DNA of 64,000 nucleotides. It comes from Rhododendron vialii. Its lineage: Eukaryota > Streptophyta > Magnoliopsida > Ericales > Ericaceae. The notes under the pieces are model-generated. The model searched no databases and was not told where the DNA came from. It saw nothing but the letters and a program-made list of their open reading frames with translations. Position 1 is the stretch's first letter. Every line of letters starts with the position of its first letter. The DNA lies in NCBI RefSeq assembly GCF_030253575.1, contig NC_080569.1, forward strand, positions 27,937,501 through 28,001,500, written 5' to 3'. Of the stretch, positions 35,278 to 46,383 are shown in pieces. Position numbers and translations under genes: made by a program.

Positions 35278-35598
35278 TAGGGCGGCAAACGAATCAAGTT
35301 GCTTGCAAGCAACTCGTGGCTTAGCTCATTAAGGCTCAACTCGGCTTGACTCGTTTAGTAATCGAGCCAAGCTCGTGCTCTAAGTTTTAAGCTGATTTAG
35401 TAAATAAGCTGAGCTCAAACACTCAAAAGTTCGGCTCGCAAAAGATCGGCTCGGCTCGTTAAGTAAATTAGCTTGTGCTTGTTAAGGCTCGGTTCATTCG
35501 GAACTCGGCTCGTTTAAAGAGGTAAATTAGCCTGGCTCGGCTCAATGCCTAACAAACCGAGCTCAAATACTATAAAGTTCGGCTCATTTACACTCCTA
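35278..35598. mobile_element. hAT-type MITE, older copy
   Basis: Starts TAGGGCGGCAAACGAATCA, and the reverse complement of the right end starts TAGGAGTGTAAATGAGCCGA. The interior is rich in ggctcg/cgagc repeats, like the element at 35729. Flanking octamers (caagggcg, caaaaggg) match only partly. Confidence 0.55.
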
Positions 35599-35728
35599 CA
35601 AAAGGGAGAGATAGATTAGATAAAATGCAAGTAAGCACACCGATGACTGGATAGGAATTACTATTACTATTATCAGTCATAGTTACATACCGTGCGAGAG
35701 AAGTGATGGGCAATGGAGGCACCCCAGC

Positions 35729-36133
35729 TAGGGGTGCAAACGATCCGAGCCGCTCGCGAGCGGCTCGGAGCTCGGCTCGACAACGGTTCGACTCGGCTCG
35801 GTTCGAGACACAAACGAACGAGCTCGAGCTCGAGTCCTGTGCTCGTTTCGTAAACGAGCCGAGCTCGAGCTAGTCGAAACTCAGCTCGAATTGGCTCGCG
35901 AGCTCAATTATATTATATATATTTATATTTAAATATATATATATATATATATTTTTACATATTTATATTTATTTATATATATATTTATATATATTTGTTT
36001 CATAAACGAGCCGAACGAGCCGAGCTTGAGTTCTGCAGCTCGTCACGAGCTCGAGCCGAGCTCGAGCCAACTAAATTTTTGGCGAGCCGAGCTCGAACAC
36101 TCTAAAACTCGGCTCGGCTCGTTTGCAACCCTA
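35729..36133. mobile_element. hAT-type MITE inserted in esterase exon 1
   Basis: 405 bp. The left end is TAGGGGTGCAAACGATCCGA; the reverse complement of the right end is TAGGGTTGCAAACGAGCCGA. A perfect 8-bp target duplication ACCCCAGC flanks it (35721-35728, 36134-36141), as expected for hAT. The interior is repeated cgagctcg motifs around an AT core of TATATA. It interrupts the GGWGAS region of the esterase on the opposite strand. Confidence 0.9.
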
Positions 36134-36198
36134 ACCCCAGCCACCGTCTCAGAAAGACTCTTCTGTTATGGAGTCACCAAACAGATCTTTGGTCTCAT

Positions 36199-36539
36199 TC
36201 CCATCGGATCAGAAGCAAGATTTCTCTCTCCTTCAAAAAAAGCTCCCGCGAAGAAAATTAATCGAGAGAAATTACCCCTCTCCTTCAAATCAGAGTATCA
36301 CTTTTGATAGTAAAATACTCCTCCAATACAGTAGCTGAAAGCCTGAAACCAACGAAGCCAACTTCTTCAAGTTCACGTGCCCCTTGGCATTTGAGTCGGT
36401 GGAAATCTGCAAATCCTGAAAACTCGGTTTCCGTTCCGACTGTTTGTTCGTTGTCGGTAAGGATATTTGGTTGGACACAGCGACAAATGCTGACGCTTGA
36501 ATGCCTTCATTAAACAATAAGTATAAGTTTAGGTAGATT
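36199..36539. other. 5' flank of the esterase pseudogene
   Basis: No gene or element ends recognised. Confidence 0.4.
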
Positions 36540-36903
36540 ACATCTAATCACTATACCATCTATTATATTTTTTATAGGGATTCATTTTGGGTTTTAAAAA
36601 AATACAAAAAAATATTTATAAATTTTAAAATAATATATTATGAGGCTTTGTAAAATATCAGTTCCAACAAATATCGATAAGTTTTATTTTTTGATTCGTA
36701 GAGATGAAAATGTGCAGTGAAACAATTTCGTATCTACAAATCAAGAAATAATACTTACCTATATCCGTTGGAGCTGATTGTTTACAAGACCCCATAAAAT
36801 ATCATTCTAAAATTTATAAATATTTTTTTATATTTTTTTGTGAGCCAGGATGAGTTCTAAAAAAATGTAGTAAATGATGTAGTAGATAAATAGTTGCATC
36901 TCT
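36540..36903. mobile_element. Long-armed inverted-repeat element
   Basis: The left half (ctattatatttttta...aaaaatacaaaaaaatatttataaattttaaaa...) recurs inverted in the right half; the centre at about 36690-36750 holds gattcgtagagatg and catctctac-like text. Arms are about 150 bp, AT-rich. Target duplication not resolved. Confidence 0.5.
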
Positions 36904-38844
36904 CAAGATAAGCTGCACATTTAAACGCCATCTGCCCCCGTAGGAAACTGACTCTTCAGACATAGGAAAGAGGAGCCCGACTTTGGCTAAAAAATTATAG
37001 TAGTAGCTATCAGCCTATCACGAGGATGTTCAGAGTCTTTTAATTTGCTTAAAAATATATTTTTGGGGATTTTCTAATAAAAAATTAAAAATTAGTTCCG
37101 AAAAATTGAATGAATCGATCAATTGAACAAGAAACTCTTTTAGTTACAATATAATAATAAACATCCACCCCGAAATATCTTACCCTAAAGTTAACGAAAC
37201 TATAGATTAACCTGTATAGTTTCACAAACTATAATAAATCCGTCTAACTTGGTAAATTAGTTATTGACCCCAAAATCTGAAAAAAAAAAAAAGTTTAACC
37301 CCAACAGTGTATTCAATTACCAAAACTACCCCTAGGTTTCCAACGTTATGAATAAACCCTTGTAGTTTAATGGAGTAAATTTTTTAAAGTTTAGAAAACT
37401 ACAACTAATCCCCAAAACTTCCACAACTTATAAATCCATAATATGTATCTTTCTAACTTCATTTTTAGTAAATTGTTCCTTATCAATTTTATATGACTAT
37501 TAATATTGATTGACTATGATGTTACCTAGAACATAGAAACAACTTATGTTGAGTTAGTAGTAAGTGAACCTAAAAGAGAACATATTGCTAAAATTAATGA
37601 AAAAAGGAACAATTAACAAGTTAGGGGCAGCTTAGCAAGACCTCGTATTATTGAGGGTAGTCTACCAAGATCTTAAGGGCACTCAAAAAGACCTTGTCTT
37701 GTTAGTTGTCTTGTTAGGTCAACCTTAGCTGCAGGATCAACCACATATTGTTGAGAGTAGTCTATCAAGATCTTGAGAACAGCCAAAAACACCATATCTC
37801 GTTAGGTCAACCTAGAAGGACCGTAAGGATAACCGTAAGGATAACCTAAAGGACCTTGTGTCATTTAGGGCACATTAGCAAACCCTTTGTTAAGGGCGGC
37901 CAACGTAGAGATTGGATTGTAAGATGAACCAAACCTTGAGTATGGCAAGCTATGATTAACTTTGATGCGTCATTACCTCTTGTTATGGTCGTAGACAAAT
38001 TCAACTAAGATAACTTAAGTGAATTCACCCAAGACCCAGGTGTGGACAAAAGGGAGGGAAGGTTTTCCATTGGCGAAATATGTAAAATATACACCTAAGA
38101 AAATTGCTAGTTAAAGAAATCGGAAGACATACTACTTTTTATTTCAGTTCTAACTATTGCTTTTGATGTGTAATGTAAGGATTAAACAGGTAGGGAATTA
38201 TCTTCTGATGTCTACTCACAGTGCTATATTCATATACGTACCCTTTGTATGATTGACGTTCTTTATAAATTTTGGGAATAATAAATAGTTTTGGTCATCA
38301 TAATAAAGCTGAAAGAGAAGCACTTATTAACATTACCCTCTAGTTCCTCGGGATCTAGAACCCGACTATGGGTACTAATGCTAAAGTACCGATAGGGTAC
38401 CAGCGGCTAGGCTTGGCCCAAGGATACTACAACAATTATTTGAGTCGTTCAGTAATTTTAATGTTGTTTTTCAAATTATTTCGACAAAATTAGCTCAATT
38501 AGATAACTATAAGTGCTTGATTTAAATTGTCTAACTTTTCATTTTGAGTTTAGCATCTTAAATTCTAAATGAAAATTTTAAAAATTGAATGAAGCACGTA
38601 TATATAATTATTCGATTGAGTTGATTTTTGTTTTACAACTAACTAAACAATTTATGTCAAAAGTGATGAACAAGTTGAATCATGACACTCAAAAGCGCCC
38701 CACACAACCATCACTATCCTACCAGTACCTTTGACGTTTTCTTCCCACACGCCACAGTATATCAACACGAATCTTGTTCCAAAAGATTTTTTTTATTTTT
38801 TTTCCCAATAATGTTACTGCTCATGGGTTAGTAGTTACAAGTAA
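36904..38844. other. Intergenic DNA with degenerate internal repeats
   Basis: No gene. Between 37620 and 37900 there are four or five imperfect copies of a block of about 60-70 bp (agaccttg..., taggtcaacctt..., tctaccaagatctt). Elsewhere AT-rich sequence. Confidence 0.45.
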
Positions 38845-38854
38845 CTCACCACAA

Positions 38855-39256
38855 GAAGTAACTCACCCTTGTAGCTGCTGCTCAACTCTGGTTTTCTGGC
38901 GACAGGGGGTGGTGTGGTCAGCATGTTGGTGGTGTTGTGTCGCTAGCTGTGCTGTGGACGGCAGTGGCAGTGCTCCGACTCTGGTGGAGGCAGCAACGGA
39001 TTAGTTAGGTTTAGGGTTTTGTTTTCTCTGGGTTTGGGTTTGATCCTTTAGGTGCATGTTCAGATTTCGGACCTTTAGGTGTGGGCTTTTGCTTTTCGGG
39101 TGTCTGATTCCTTACCAATCGAGGAATTAGATCTTCGATTGGACAAATAATTATTCTTAGCTTTGTTAGGAATACGATGTTATTCTCCTTATCCTATCAG
39201 TCTTCGTAATAATTTCAAAAATTAATGAAATTTATTTTTTATCGTTCAAAAAAAAC
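38855..39256 (+). mobile_element. 5'-truncated LINE with target duplication
   Basis: GT-rich 3' end terminating in atgaaatttattttttatcg and a short A run. The direct repeat CTCACCACAA flanks it (38845-38854 and 39257-39266). Only about 400 bp survive, with no coding part. Confidence 0.65.
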
Positions 39257-39305
39257 CTCACCACAACAACAACTGATGTTAGTCCATCAATTCGAACCGG
39301 AGGGG

Positions 39306-39431
39306 AAAATGACGGCCAATGACGTGTTTTGATAATTAATACCCGCCAAGAATATTTTTAGCATCAATAAATATTTTTAGCTTGTCCTTGACAGATATTA
39401 ATTATCAAAATACGTCCTGAACCATCATTTT
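39306..39431. mobile_element. Small inverted-repeat MITE (about 126 bp)
   Basis: Ends aaaatgacggccaatgacgt and, inverted, aaaatgatggttcaggacgt; the arms continue through gtgttttgataattaat. The loop is AT-rich. Target duplication not resolved. Confidence 0.55.
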
Positions 39432-40117
39432 TCAGAACCGGGGACCTCTTTCGTGGGCCCTAGAAGAACCCCACACTCCTGGCATTCCTTGACCACTTGG
39501 GCTAGACTGCTAGAGTAAAGAATTTTTTATAGTTACGGTGCATGGAAGCTACCGGATGACGACGTGAAGCCGTGAAGGGATAGGATTGGTGGGTGGGGTC
39601 AACCTATCTAAATCGTTAATGTTGCAGCGGCAGCACGGACCTAAAAGGCTTGGCTTAAAAGGGAGAAAACGTGTCTGGATTGGACACGTGATTGTCTTTG
39701 GAAAAATCTTTATTTATGGAGTTCAATTTTAGTCGTTCAAAATTACGATCGAAATTAAACAAAATTTTTTTTTTTTATACAGGCAAAGACAAACTATTAA
39801 CGATAAAAAATATTTATTATCAGTCTGAAATTAAAAATATATCTCAACGTTATTGAAACGAACGACTAAAATTACATATTTTCCGTGAATAAGTTGTTTA
39901 CGAAACCCATGTGAATAAGACAATCTTGATTGTCTTTTGTCTCGTGTGTACTCTTCGTCGGTGGGGGTATTTGTAATCCCCATCAAGCATTCTTGATAAT
40001 ATCTAAACTGCACACAACCAAATCACTAGGACGGAAAAAAACCCCCACAGACACCCCCGCCCCCCAAACCAACAGGAGGAGGAGAAGGAGAAGAAGAAAG
40101 AATTAAGAAAGAAAGCC
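39432..40117 (+). promoter_or_regulatory. Upstream region and 5' leader of the TAX1-like gene
   Basis: Single-copy-looking DNA leading into a purine-rich leader (aggaggagaaggagaagaag, about 40073-40110) directly before the ATG at 40118. No clear TATA box seen. Confidence 0.4.
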
Positions 40118-40529
40118 ATGTGCAGCTGTTGTTGTTATGAGGATTGTGAATGCAGGCCTCTCGGCTTCCTCTTGGGCCTTCCCTTCGCCTTCGTGTCCCT
40201 CATACTATCCGTCATCGGCATCGTCATCTGGATCGTTGGGTTCGTCCCTCTCTCTCGCTCCCTCTTCTCGGATCGTACAATATATGAAAATTTGCAAGAT
40301 ATATTGAACCATCTCTGCATCATTGTTTTGATTCTCTGTGTATGAAAACGGAAAATTGAGTAATTGGGTTTTGATTATATGCGGACCTTTTTTGTGATTT
40401 TTTAGGTTGGCGTTGACATGTGTGTGCCCGTGTTGCTTGTGCGCGACGGTAATAGTGGAGCTAGCCTTGGGATTGATCAAGGCTCCGATTCACGTTATCA
40501 AGTGGTTTACGGAACAGATCCCCTGTTAG
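40118..40529 (+). CDS. TAX1: TAXIMIN-like signalling peptide, two exons
   Basis: Two-exon gene for an 81-residue Cys-rich small protein. Exon 1 is 40118-40239, donor GT at 40240. Exon 2 is 40406-40529, acceptor TTTTTTAG, stop TAG at 40527. The split Gly codon joins cleanly. Seen: N-terminal [20 protein letters not shown], a hydrophobic segment of about 25 residues ([19 protein letters not shown]), a CVCPCCLC cluster, a second hydrophobic stretch and the ending [16 protein letters not shown]. This whole pattern is the TAXIMIN family, known from Taxus and from Arabidopsis TAX1/TAX2, where TAX1 affects lateral organ separation. No damage is seen. Calling it TAX1 rather than TAX2 is a guess. Confidence 0.9.
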
Positions 40530-42015
40530 ATCCAATTTCAATTCTAATATCTCTTCTAATCAAATTCTACTTCTGTCGGTGAAATTCTACGTCTGTGGTT
40601 AAAGATAGTTCCGCTAGAACACAAGGATCCAGAGTACAGAGAAAGAAAGAAAAGAATTTTGATGTTATTTTTTTAGTTGATTTACTGGAACGAGATCCTT
40701 ACTGTTATGATGATGATTCTTGATTTTTTTTTTTTTTGATCCGATGATTCTTGATGTTCACATACCTTCAATCTGATAAACATGATGTTTTCTTTACTTT
40801 ATTAATGGGTCGGAGAATTTTTATTTTCTTCTTGTGTTAGAATGTTTACAAGTAGGGTTAATTGCAGTAATCGGCACTCTAGTTTTACTAAAATCTTAAC
40901 TATGTTCCATTCTACTTAGGTTCTTATTTTTTAAGTGTTCATTTTTCGCTTTACGAGACATGTCATTCTCTTACAATGCATCACCTTTAATTTAAAAAAA
41001 AACACACCCTATGTCCCTCTAATATCAACTATAATTATGATTTTGACCAATAATTTATTAAGTGATGACAACAGTTAAGTAATCGAACAGTAATTAGTTA
41101 TGTGCTCTTCATGCCGCTCTTTTCCAAGTGCAAAATAGGTGAAATCATCTTATCTTTTTTAAATCAACGGAATCAGGAATCTCATTTAAACTTCAAAGAC
41201 AAGAACCTAGAGAATACCCTGTAAACGAGAGGTAAACAACTATTTACAACCCAAGAAAACATACGTTTTTCTTCTTGATGTCAGCCTCGAGCTCTATAAC
41301 ACATCCTACAAAAGCAAATCGACTATAAATTTCGGCAATAGTGTGAGTTACGGAAAAATGACCGCAAACCTCTTAGGGGGTCTTGGATTCAAATAAAAGC
41401 AAAAACATGAGGATCGATGGGATTCCAAAACCAAAAAACTCATTTTTAAAAAAACAACAAAAAACTCCCTGAAATCCACGAGATGCACTAAAATAGCCGA
41501 ACTTCAACTCCAAAATTTGATCTGCATCGGGCCTCTCTAAACTCCATATCTCCTGCTCCAAAACACCAGTGCCGGAACATCACCTCCTCTTCTAGCCCAA
41601 AGCAGATGGTTATGTAAGTGCAGTGAGGTTGAGTTCAACTGCTACAGAATTAATGTTGAGACCTCTGTTGATGGTTTGGGTAGGGGTTTGGAGTAATATA
41701 AATTATTTGGATAAAAGGGCCGGTTACCCGGGCCTAGTCCCGAGGCCCATCTCTAGCCCAACTTCCTACAGTCATTGTTTGGGCCTGAGCCTGGAGGCGT
41801 TTTGGACAGTGGTTCAAGCTAATGTTGAGGAGGTTAGCCGAGAAGAAATAGGGGCTACATTGGGCCAGACTGGCCTGATTTATATTGGGCCACAACTACT
41901 AAACCATTGTACCTCGTGTTGTTATGAGATAAGTGAAGCAAGCCCAGGTAGCGCATTTCCGAAAAAATTGTAGTGTGCTCAGGGCAGGGGTGTTTCCGAT
42001 AGTGAAAAATTTGTA
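40530..42015. other. Downstream of TAX1-like, no gene supported
   Basis: AT-rich at first. A 116-codon open frame at 41623-41973 resembles nothing I know and has no conserved features, so I leave it uncalled. Confidence 0.45.
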
Positions 42016-42296
42016 CTCCCTCTGTTCCTTTTTTAAAGTTCAGTATTTTATTTTGGGTTGTCCCTTAATAAGTTTCTATTTTGTAAAGTTAGTGGGTAAA
42101 AGTTAGTATATTTTCCATTTTACCCCTAAAAGTATATTCTATTTGAAAAGTTAATAAGTAAAAGTGTAATGATGATGTCTTCATAGAGGGTAAATATGAA
42201 AAGTGAAGGTAAAAGTTGATGTGAAAGGTGTAATGATGATATTTTCTTAATAAGTTGGAGTTACGAAAAGGGACATTTAAAAAGGGACAGAGAGAG
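42016..42296. mobile_element. Stowaway-type MITE
   Basis: Ends ctccctctgttcc and gggacagagagag, flanked by TA on each side: the CTCCCTC terminal repeat and TA target of Stowaway (Tc1/mariner) MITEs. About 281 bp, AT-rich inside. Confidence 0.85.
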
Positions 42297-42754
42297 TAGA
42301 TTTTTATTTGTGTTTGAGAAGTTATTAGGTGTTTTCGATAGTGAATTAGTTGTTGAGAAACGTCAAGTAATTTTCGATAATGAATAAGTTGTTAATGGGT
42401 TTGTGAGAAGGGTTATTGTAACAAAAAAAGTTTTGTTGACAAATTTTTTATTAGTAAAAATGATAGGGTAAAATGTTGAAACTTTTTTGTTAATGAAAAC
42501 GATATGATAAAATGCGTTAAGTTTTTAATATTTTTTGTTAGTGGAAACACCTCCTCATTCTCAAATCAAAAGTTAGATGATTAGATCAAATATTTTTAAA
42601 TATTAGATTGAGCTAATTTTTTGAAAAAACCCACAAAAAAAATATTTAATGAACTGTTCGAATAATTTATGTGGAACCCATAGCGAGCCCTACACCAAAA
42701 TCTGTGCACTTTGCTGATGCAATTAGACTTTATTGTTTATGGAATGATTTGTAC

Positions 42755-42860
42755 CCCACAATGTAAATAGATTATTATATTCTCCTTGTTATTCAAAAAC
42801 CGGAAAGGAAAAAACTATTGTACAACGTACAGCCGCTAGTTTCTCTACTTTACACTCAGA
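42755..42860. repeat. Sequence block repeated at 49428-49540
   Basis: taccccacaatgtaaat ... attctccttgttatt ... gtacagccgctagtttctc recurs in the same orientation at 49428-49540 with small indels. The two copies bracket the receptor-kinase/PDC debris, as if they were ends of one rearranged block. Confidence 0.7.
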
Positions 42861-43039
42861 ATGATCTGTCGATTGAGACTGTATAAAGTCAGGACCTGTA
42901 AATGGAAATAATCAAAGAAAACAAACATACGGGATGCAAGGGCACTACTTACAATGTTCCAACCACTCGACTTGTATTTCCTTGAGTTTGATCAACTCCA
43001 AAGATCCTAGCCCTTCCAAAGTCTGAATCTTTTGCATTA

Positions 43040-45023
43040 TGTTTGTTTCCAAAACGTAACAATTGGCCTAGGAACAGCGAGTAGTGCAGTTCTAGGCCTG
43101 ATGCGGGCGTGCCAGGGCAGGATTGCTGCCCAAATTCGTATCAAGGCCTGGAAGCCTTAATCTGACTTCTAACTAGACGAAAGTTCACGGCCTAAGGGTG
43201 GAGACCATAAGGAGGTTCGTGGTTTGCCTTTGCGGGCTAAGGACTTAAAATTTTCTAATCGTGTGAAAAATGGACAGAAAGGTAGAGCAAGGCCTAAAAC
43301 AGAAATAAATGGACTTTATTAACGGTTTAACAAAGTCTGATTACAAGGAAATGAAATAAAATCTAGGCTTGGCTAGATTGAGTACAAACTATTCTAGAAA
43401 GTAAAGCTAATTGAACGATAAGCAGTGGGCTTGTTTGGTCGGGGACCGAAAGATAAAAATAGTTAAAAGATAATTGAAATGTAATTTGGATAATCCATGG
43501 GCTTTGATGGTCGTGGACCGAAAGATAGAAGATAATTAAAACATAAATTTGCATAAGCCGGGAGCTTGGTGGTTGGGGACCTTTGCCAAGGCCTTCAACT
43601 TTGGTATTTATAGGCAGATGTTCCAGGTCTTGAGCTGTTCAAGCTGCTTCCATAGGCCTTCATGCATGGCTGCCAAGTGTCCCTTTTGAGCTGCTTCAAA
43701 ATGCTCCAATGAGAAGCTATTCTTTGATAAAAACGTGCCCTTTACTCCAAGGAAATGGTAAAGGCCTGAAAAGCCCTTCTTTTCTGCATAAAACTTTGTA
43801 AAAGAGTAAAAGGAACTTCAGCATCCAGGCCTTTGAGCTGCTTGTGAGCAGCTACTGCTTGACTGGACGTCTTTTAGGCCCACCAATGCTGAAGACCAAG
43901 GCTTCTTCAGGCCTTCCCACCATTTTATTGGTCCTTGCATCCCTTGTGGGCCCTTAAATCCTCTGAGGTTCATCTTTCACGGAAGAAAGATCCAGAAACA
44001 AAGGATTAACCAGACTTGGATGAGCTGCTTGCTTAGGTCTGCATGAATCATTCACCAATAGCTCCAAGGGCTGCATGTGCGCCACCTGTCTCTGGCCTTG
44101 CTTCATGCTGAAGAATGGGGTCCCACCAGTTCAGACCTTGAGCTGCTTGTGAGCAGCTTACCCAGATCTGTCTAGCAAGAATATTCTAGGCCTTTGAGCT
44201 GCTTATGAGCAACTTGAGGCCTTCAAGCTGCTTATGAGCATGGATGTTTATAAAAAAAAAGGATATTTGGGCCCACCAAGGCCAAAAACGCAAGCTTGGT
44301 TGAGCTGCTTGTGAGCAGCTTATATGATGTTAGATATAGGCCTTTGAGCTGCTTGTCCAGGCCTAAGCTGCTTGTGAGCTGCTTGGGATGTCTCCATGCA
44401 TGGTTGCCACGTGTCCCAAGCCTTGCTTCATGCTAAAGGATAGTAAAGACTCAGATCTTGAGCTACTTGTAAGCAGCTTACCTAGATCTGCCAAACAAGA
44501 ACATTCTAGGCCTTTGAGCTGCTTCTGAGCAGCTTAAGGCCTTTGAACTCCTTGTGAGCTGCTTGTGAGCAGCTTAAGGCCTTTTGAGCTACTTGTGAGC
44601 AGCTTAAGGCCCCCTAATTGCTCCTTAAAGGCTTTAACGATGCTCTTAAAGCAGTGGGCCTTTCATCAATTGGGCCTAAACTTGTTGGTAAATCATGGGC
44701 CTTTGCCCAATGTAAGCCTTCTGAGCCCAAGCCTGGTGAGAAAACCAAGGCTTCTACCAATTTGGGCCCATTTCTTAGGCCTTCGTTACTTCTAGGAATT
44801 TGGGTTAGGCCTGGACGAAATACTCAGGCCTAGTGGACTGATTCAAGCCTTAGGCCTTTGACTGATTTAGGCCTATATGGAAGGCCCATCATTTCTTAAT
44901 AACCGGCCATAATTCGTGGGCAACTGGTCGTAAGGTCTTTCAAGGCTAGGGCCTCGACCCTCGAGGCTACCTTTTAACCCGTAAATCCATTTCCTGATTT
45001 TTGGCCAAAAATGGGTGTAAACA
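43040..45023. mobile_element. Putative solo LTR (1984 bp) inside the CRK kinase exon
   Basis: It splits the exon between the catalytic loop and the DFG motif. The ends are TGTTTG...GTAAACA, with inverted TGTTT/AAACA. The flanks catta (43035-43039) and cattc (45024-45028) form a 5-bp duplication with one mismatch. Read on the - strand it starts TGTTTACACCCATTTTTGGC. No internal coding region and no second LTR, so a solo LTR from recombination is the simplest reading. A tatttatagg at 43608 may be a promoter. Confidence 0.72.
43835..44612. repeat. Array of about ten palindromic gagctgcttgtgagcagctt motifs
   Basis: The 20-base imperfect palindrome gagctgcttgtgagcagctt, usually followed by aaggcc or acc, recurs about ten times with variants at irregular spacing inside the putative LTR. 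Open frames through it (near 44565-44833) are by-products of the repeat. Confidence 0.8.
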
Positions 45024-45585
45024 CATTCACATCACGATCTAACAAGATATTGCTAGCTTTGAGATCATGATGTATAATTCTTAACTGGGAATCTTTATAA
45101 AGGTACAACATAGCTCAGGCCACCCCTCCTATAAGGCTATAATCTTGAAACGTCTTGTCCAATCCAACTTCGAATCGCTTGCTCTTGTGGGATCAATCCA
45201 AATGCAAGTTCACTATAGTTTGAATACATCCCAACTAGGTTAGCACATACTCAACTATCAATCATAAGCATTCCTTAAAATAAAATAGAAAATGAATAAA
45301 ATACTTTTCCACTAATCATAAGGAATTTTAATTCATTACCCATTCGAGTCACTTTCTACATCTATGTTCGAAAAGTATTCTGTAATATCATACACATTTG
45401 AGTTTTGAAGTTCAAGACATGCATCTTCCCAATTTTTTAGGCATATGAGGTAATACAAAATTTCTGGAGTTGTTTGCTTCTCCTCTCATCCAACACTCGA
45501 TTACCTGCACTAAAAAGCAGACTTTGATTCAATTGAAGACACCGAAGGTGTAGGTGTTTGAGATAGCTAGCTCCTTCCCTTATTA

Positions 45586-45587
<2 letters not shown>

Positions 45588-45620
<33 letters not shown>
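45588..45620 (+). repeat. (TTA)n microsatellite
   Basis: About eleven TTA units in the CRK pseudogene interval. Confidence 0.9.
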
Positions 45621-45621
<1 letters not shown>

Positions 45622-46383
45622 CAGAATTAGATAGTAGGAGTAGTGTACAAATTCACAACCAAAATAAAGTTTTTTTTATTTTTATTTTATGTTTCTTACT
45701 AGTATTTTTATTGTGCCCTTATACATGTCCGTGTCCTGCCGACACTAAACGTGTCTTGCCTTTGTTGTGCTCATGTCGTGCCTTTGTCGTGCTCGTGCCA
45801 GCCCGACCCATTCATCAGTACTTCTACATGCATGTGAATTGCTTCTCAACACACAATTCACATTGTGTACCATTCAGCTCTGTTTGTCTGCTTGAGAGTT
45901 AATTCCTTATTAGTTTCCAAATTTAACTTTCCTGGCAACATAAACATGGAGTTGTTTAGAATGCCAAACTGAATAAAAAGTAGTCGAGGCTTTTGTTGGG
46001 CACAAACTCATAAATGAGTGTCATTTATTCTCCTTCCAAGCAAAATCACAGTAGCCTTACAAGATTTCTATACTAGAGCTTGGCTACCAATACCACCTCG
46101 TTCTTGAATTCTAGTGCACCATGCCATAAGGTTTGAGATAGCCTTTTTACAGCTACCTCTTGTCCATTTGGAAGTATTAAGCCTTGAGCATACAAAACAA
46201 CCTGCGAAAATTTTAGATCCCATGTCGGACAACTTTTGAAATTTCAAATGATTTCAGAAAAACGAGAAATACCTTGTATGTAGACTAGACCGAATCTGCC
46301 TTCACAAACTTTTTTACCGTCTGAGAAGTTGTTCGCGGCAGCTTGAATTGTACCCCAGATAATATTGCACAGACTGCATTAGA

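Larger units (their letters stand above)
30623..36198 (-). pseudogene. GDSL esterase/lipase, five exons, disrupted
   Basis: Parent locus of the esterase on the - strand. Exon 1 (36198-36134 plus 35728-35691) starts MRPKI, then the FGDSITEESF block in another frame after a 1-nt loss, with a TGA before DGGWGASIAHHFSRT; a hAT MITE splits it. Exon 2 (34365-34133) has VDVVLRGYSGYNTR, an extra AG dinucleotide that shifts frame, then MTVFFGANDACLPDRCAAF. Exon 3 (32091-32024) is clean. Exon 4 (31861-31699) lacks 2 nt after GCCGAAGACT relative to unit A. Exon 5 (30794-30623) has DGLHLTQSGNRIVFEEV. The block I GDS serine, block III GxND and the DxxH pair identify the SGNH hydrolase fold. With MITE, stop and three frameshifts it cannot make an enzyme. 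Confidence 0.85.
42955..46352 (-). pseudogene. Cysteine-rich receptor-like kinase (CRK), kinase-domain pseudogene
   Basis: On the - strand successive exons of a plant DUF26-type receptor kinase can be read. About 46352-46260: IQAAANNFSD region with an extra G that shifts frame. 46200-46066: [16 protein letters not shown] ... [12 protein letters not shown], which holds the ATP-binding Lys. 46056-45955: FCLEGE ... YEFVPNKSLDYFLF with stops. 45195-45029: DPTRASDSKLDWTRRFKII and [12 protein letters not shown], where the catalytic loop HRD has become HHD. Then, after a 1984-bp insertion, 43034-42955: DFGRARIFGVDQTQGNTSR and a donor GTAAGT. DFG is present. N-terminal DUF26 and C-lobe exons are missing. 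Dead gene. Confidence 0.88.

Noticed and set aside
41623..41973. 116-codon open frame downstream of TAX1-like
   Set aside because: No known motif, no splice context, no conservation test possible; probably chance.
43835..44612. CRISPR-like array
   Set aside because: Spacing is irregular, repeats are degenerate palindromes, and the genome is a plant's.
44565..44833. Overlapping frames in the CRK interval
   Set aside because: They run through the palindrome array of the putative LTR.
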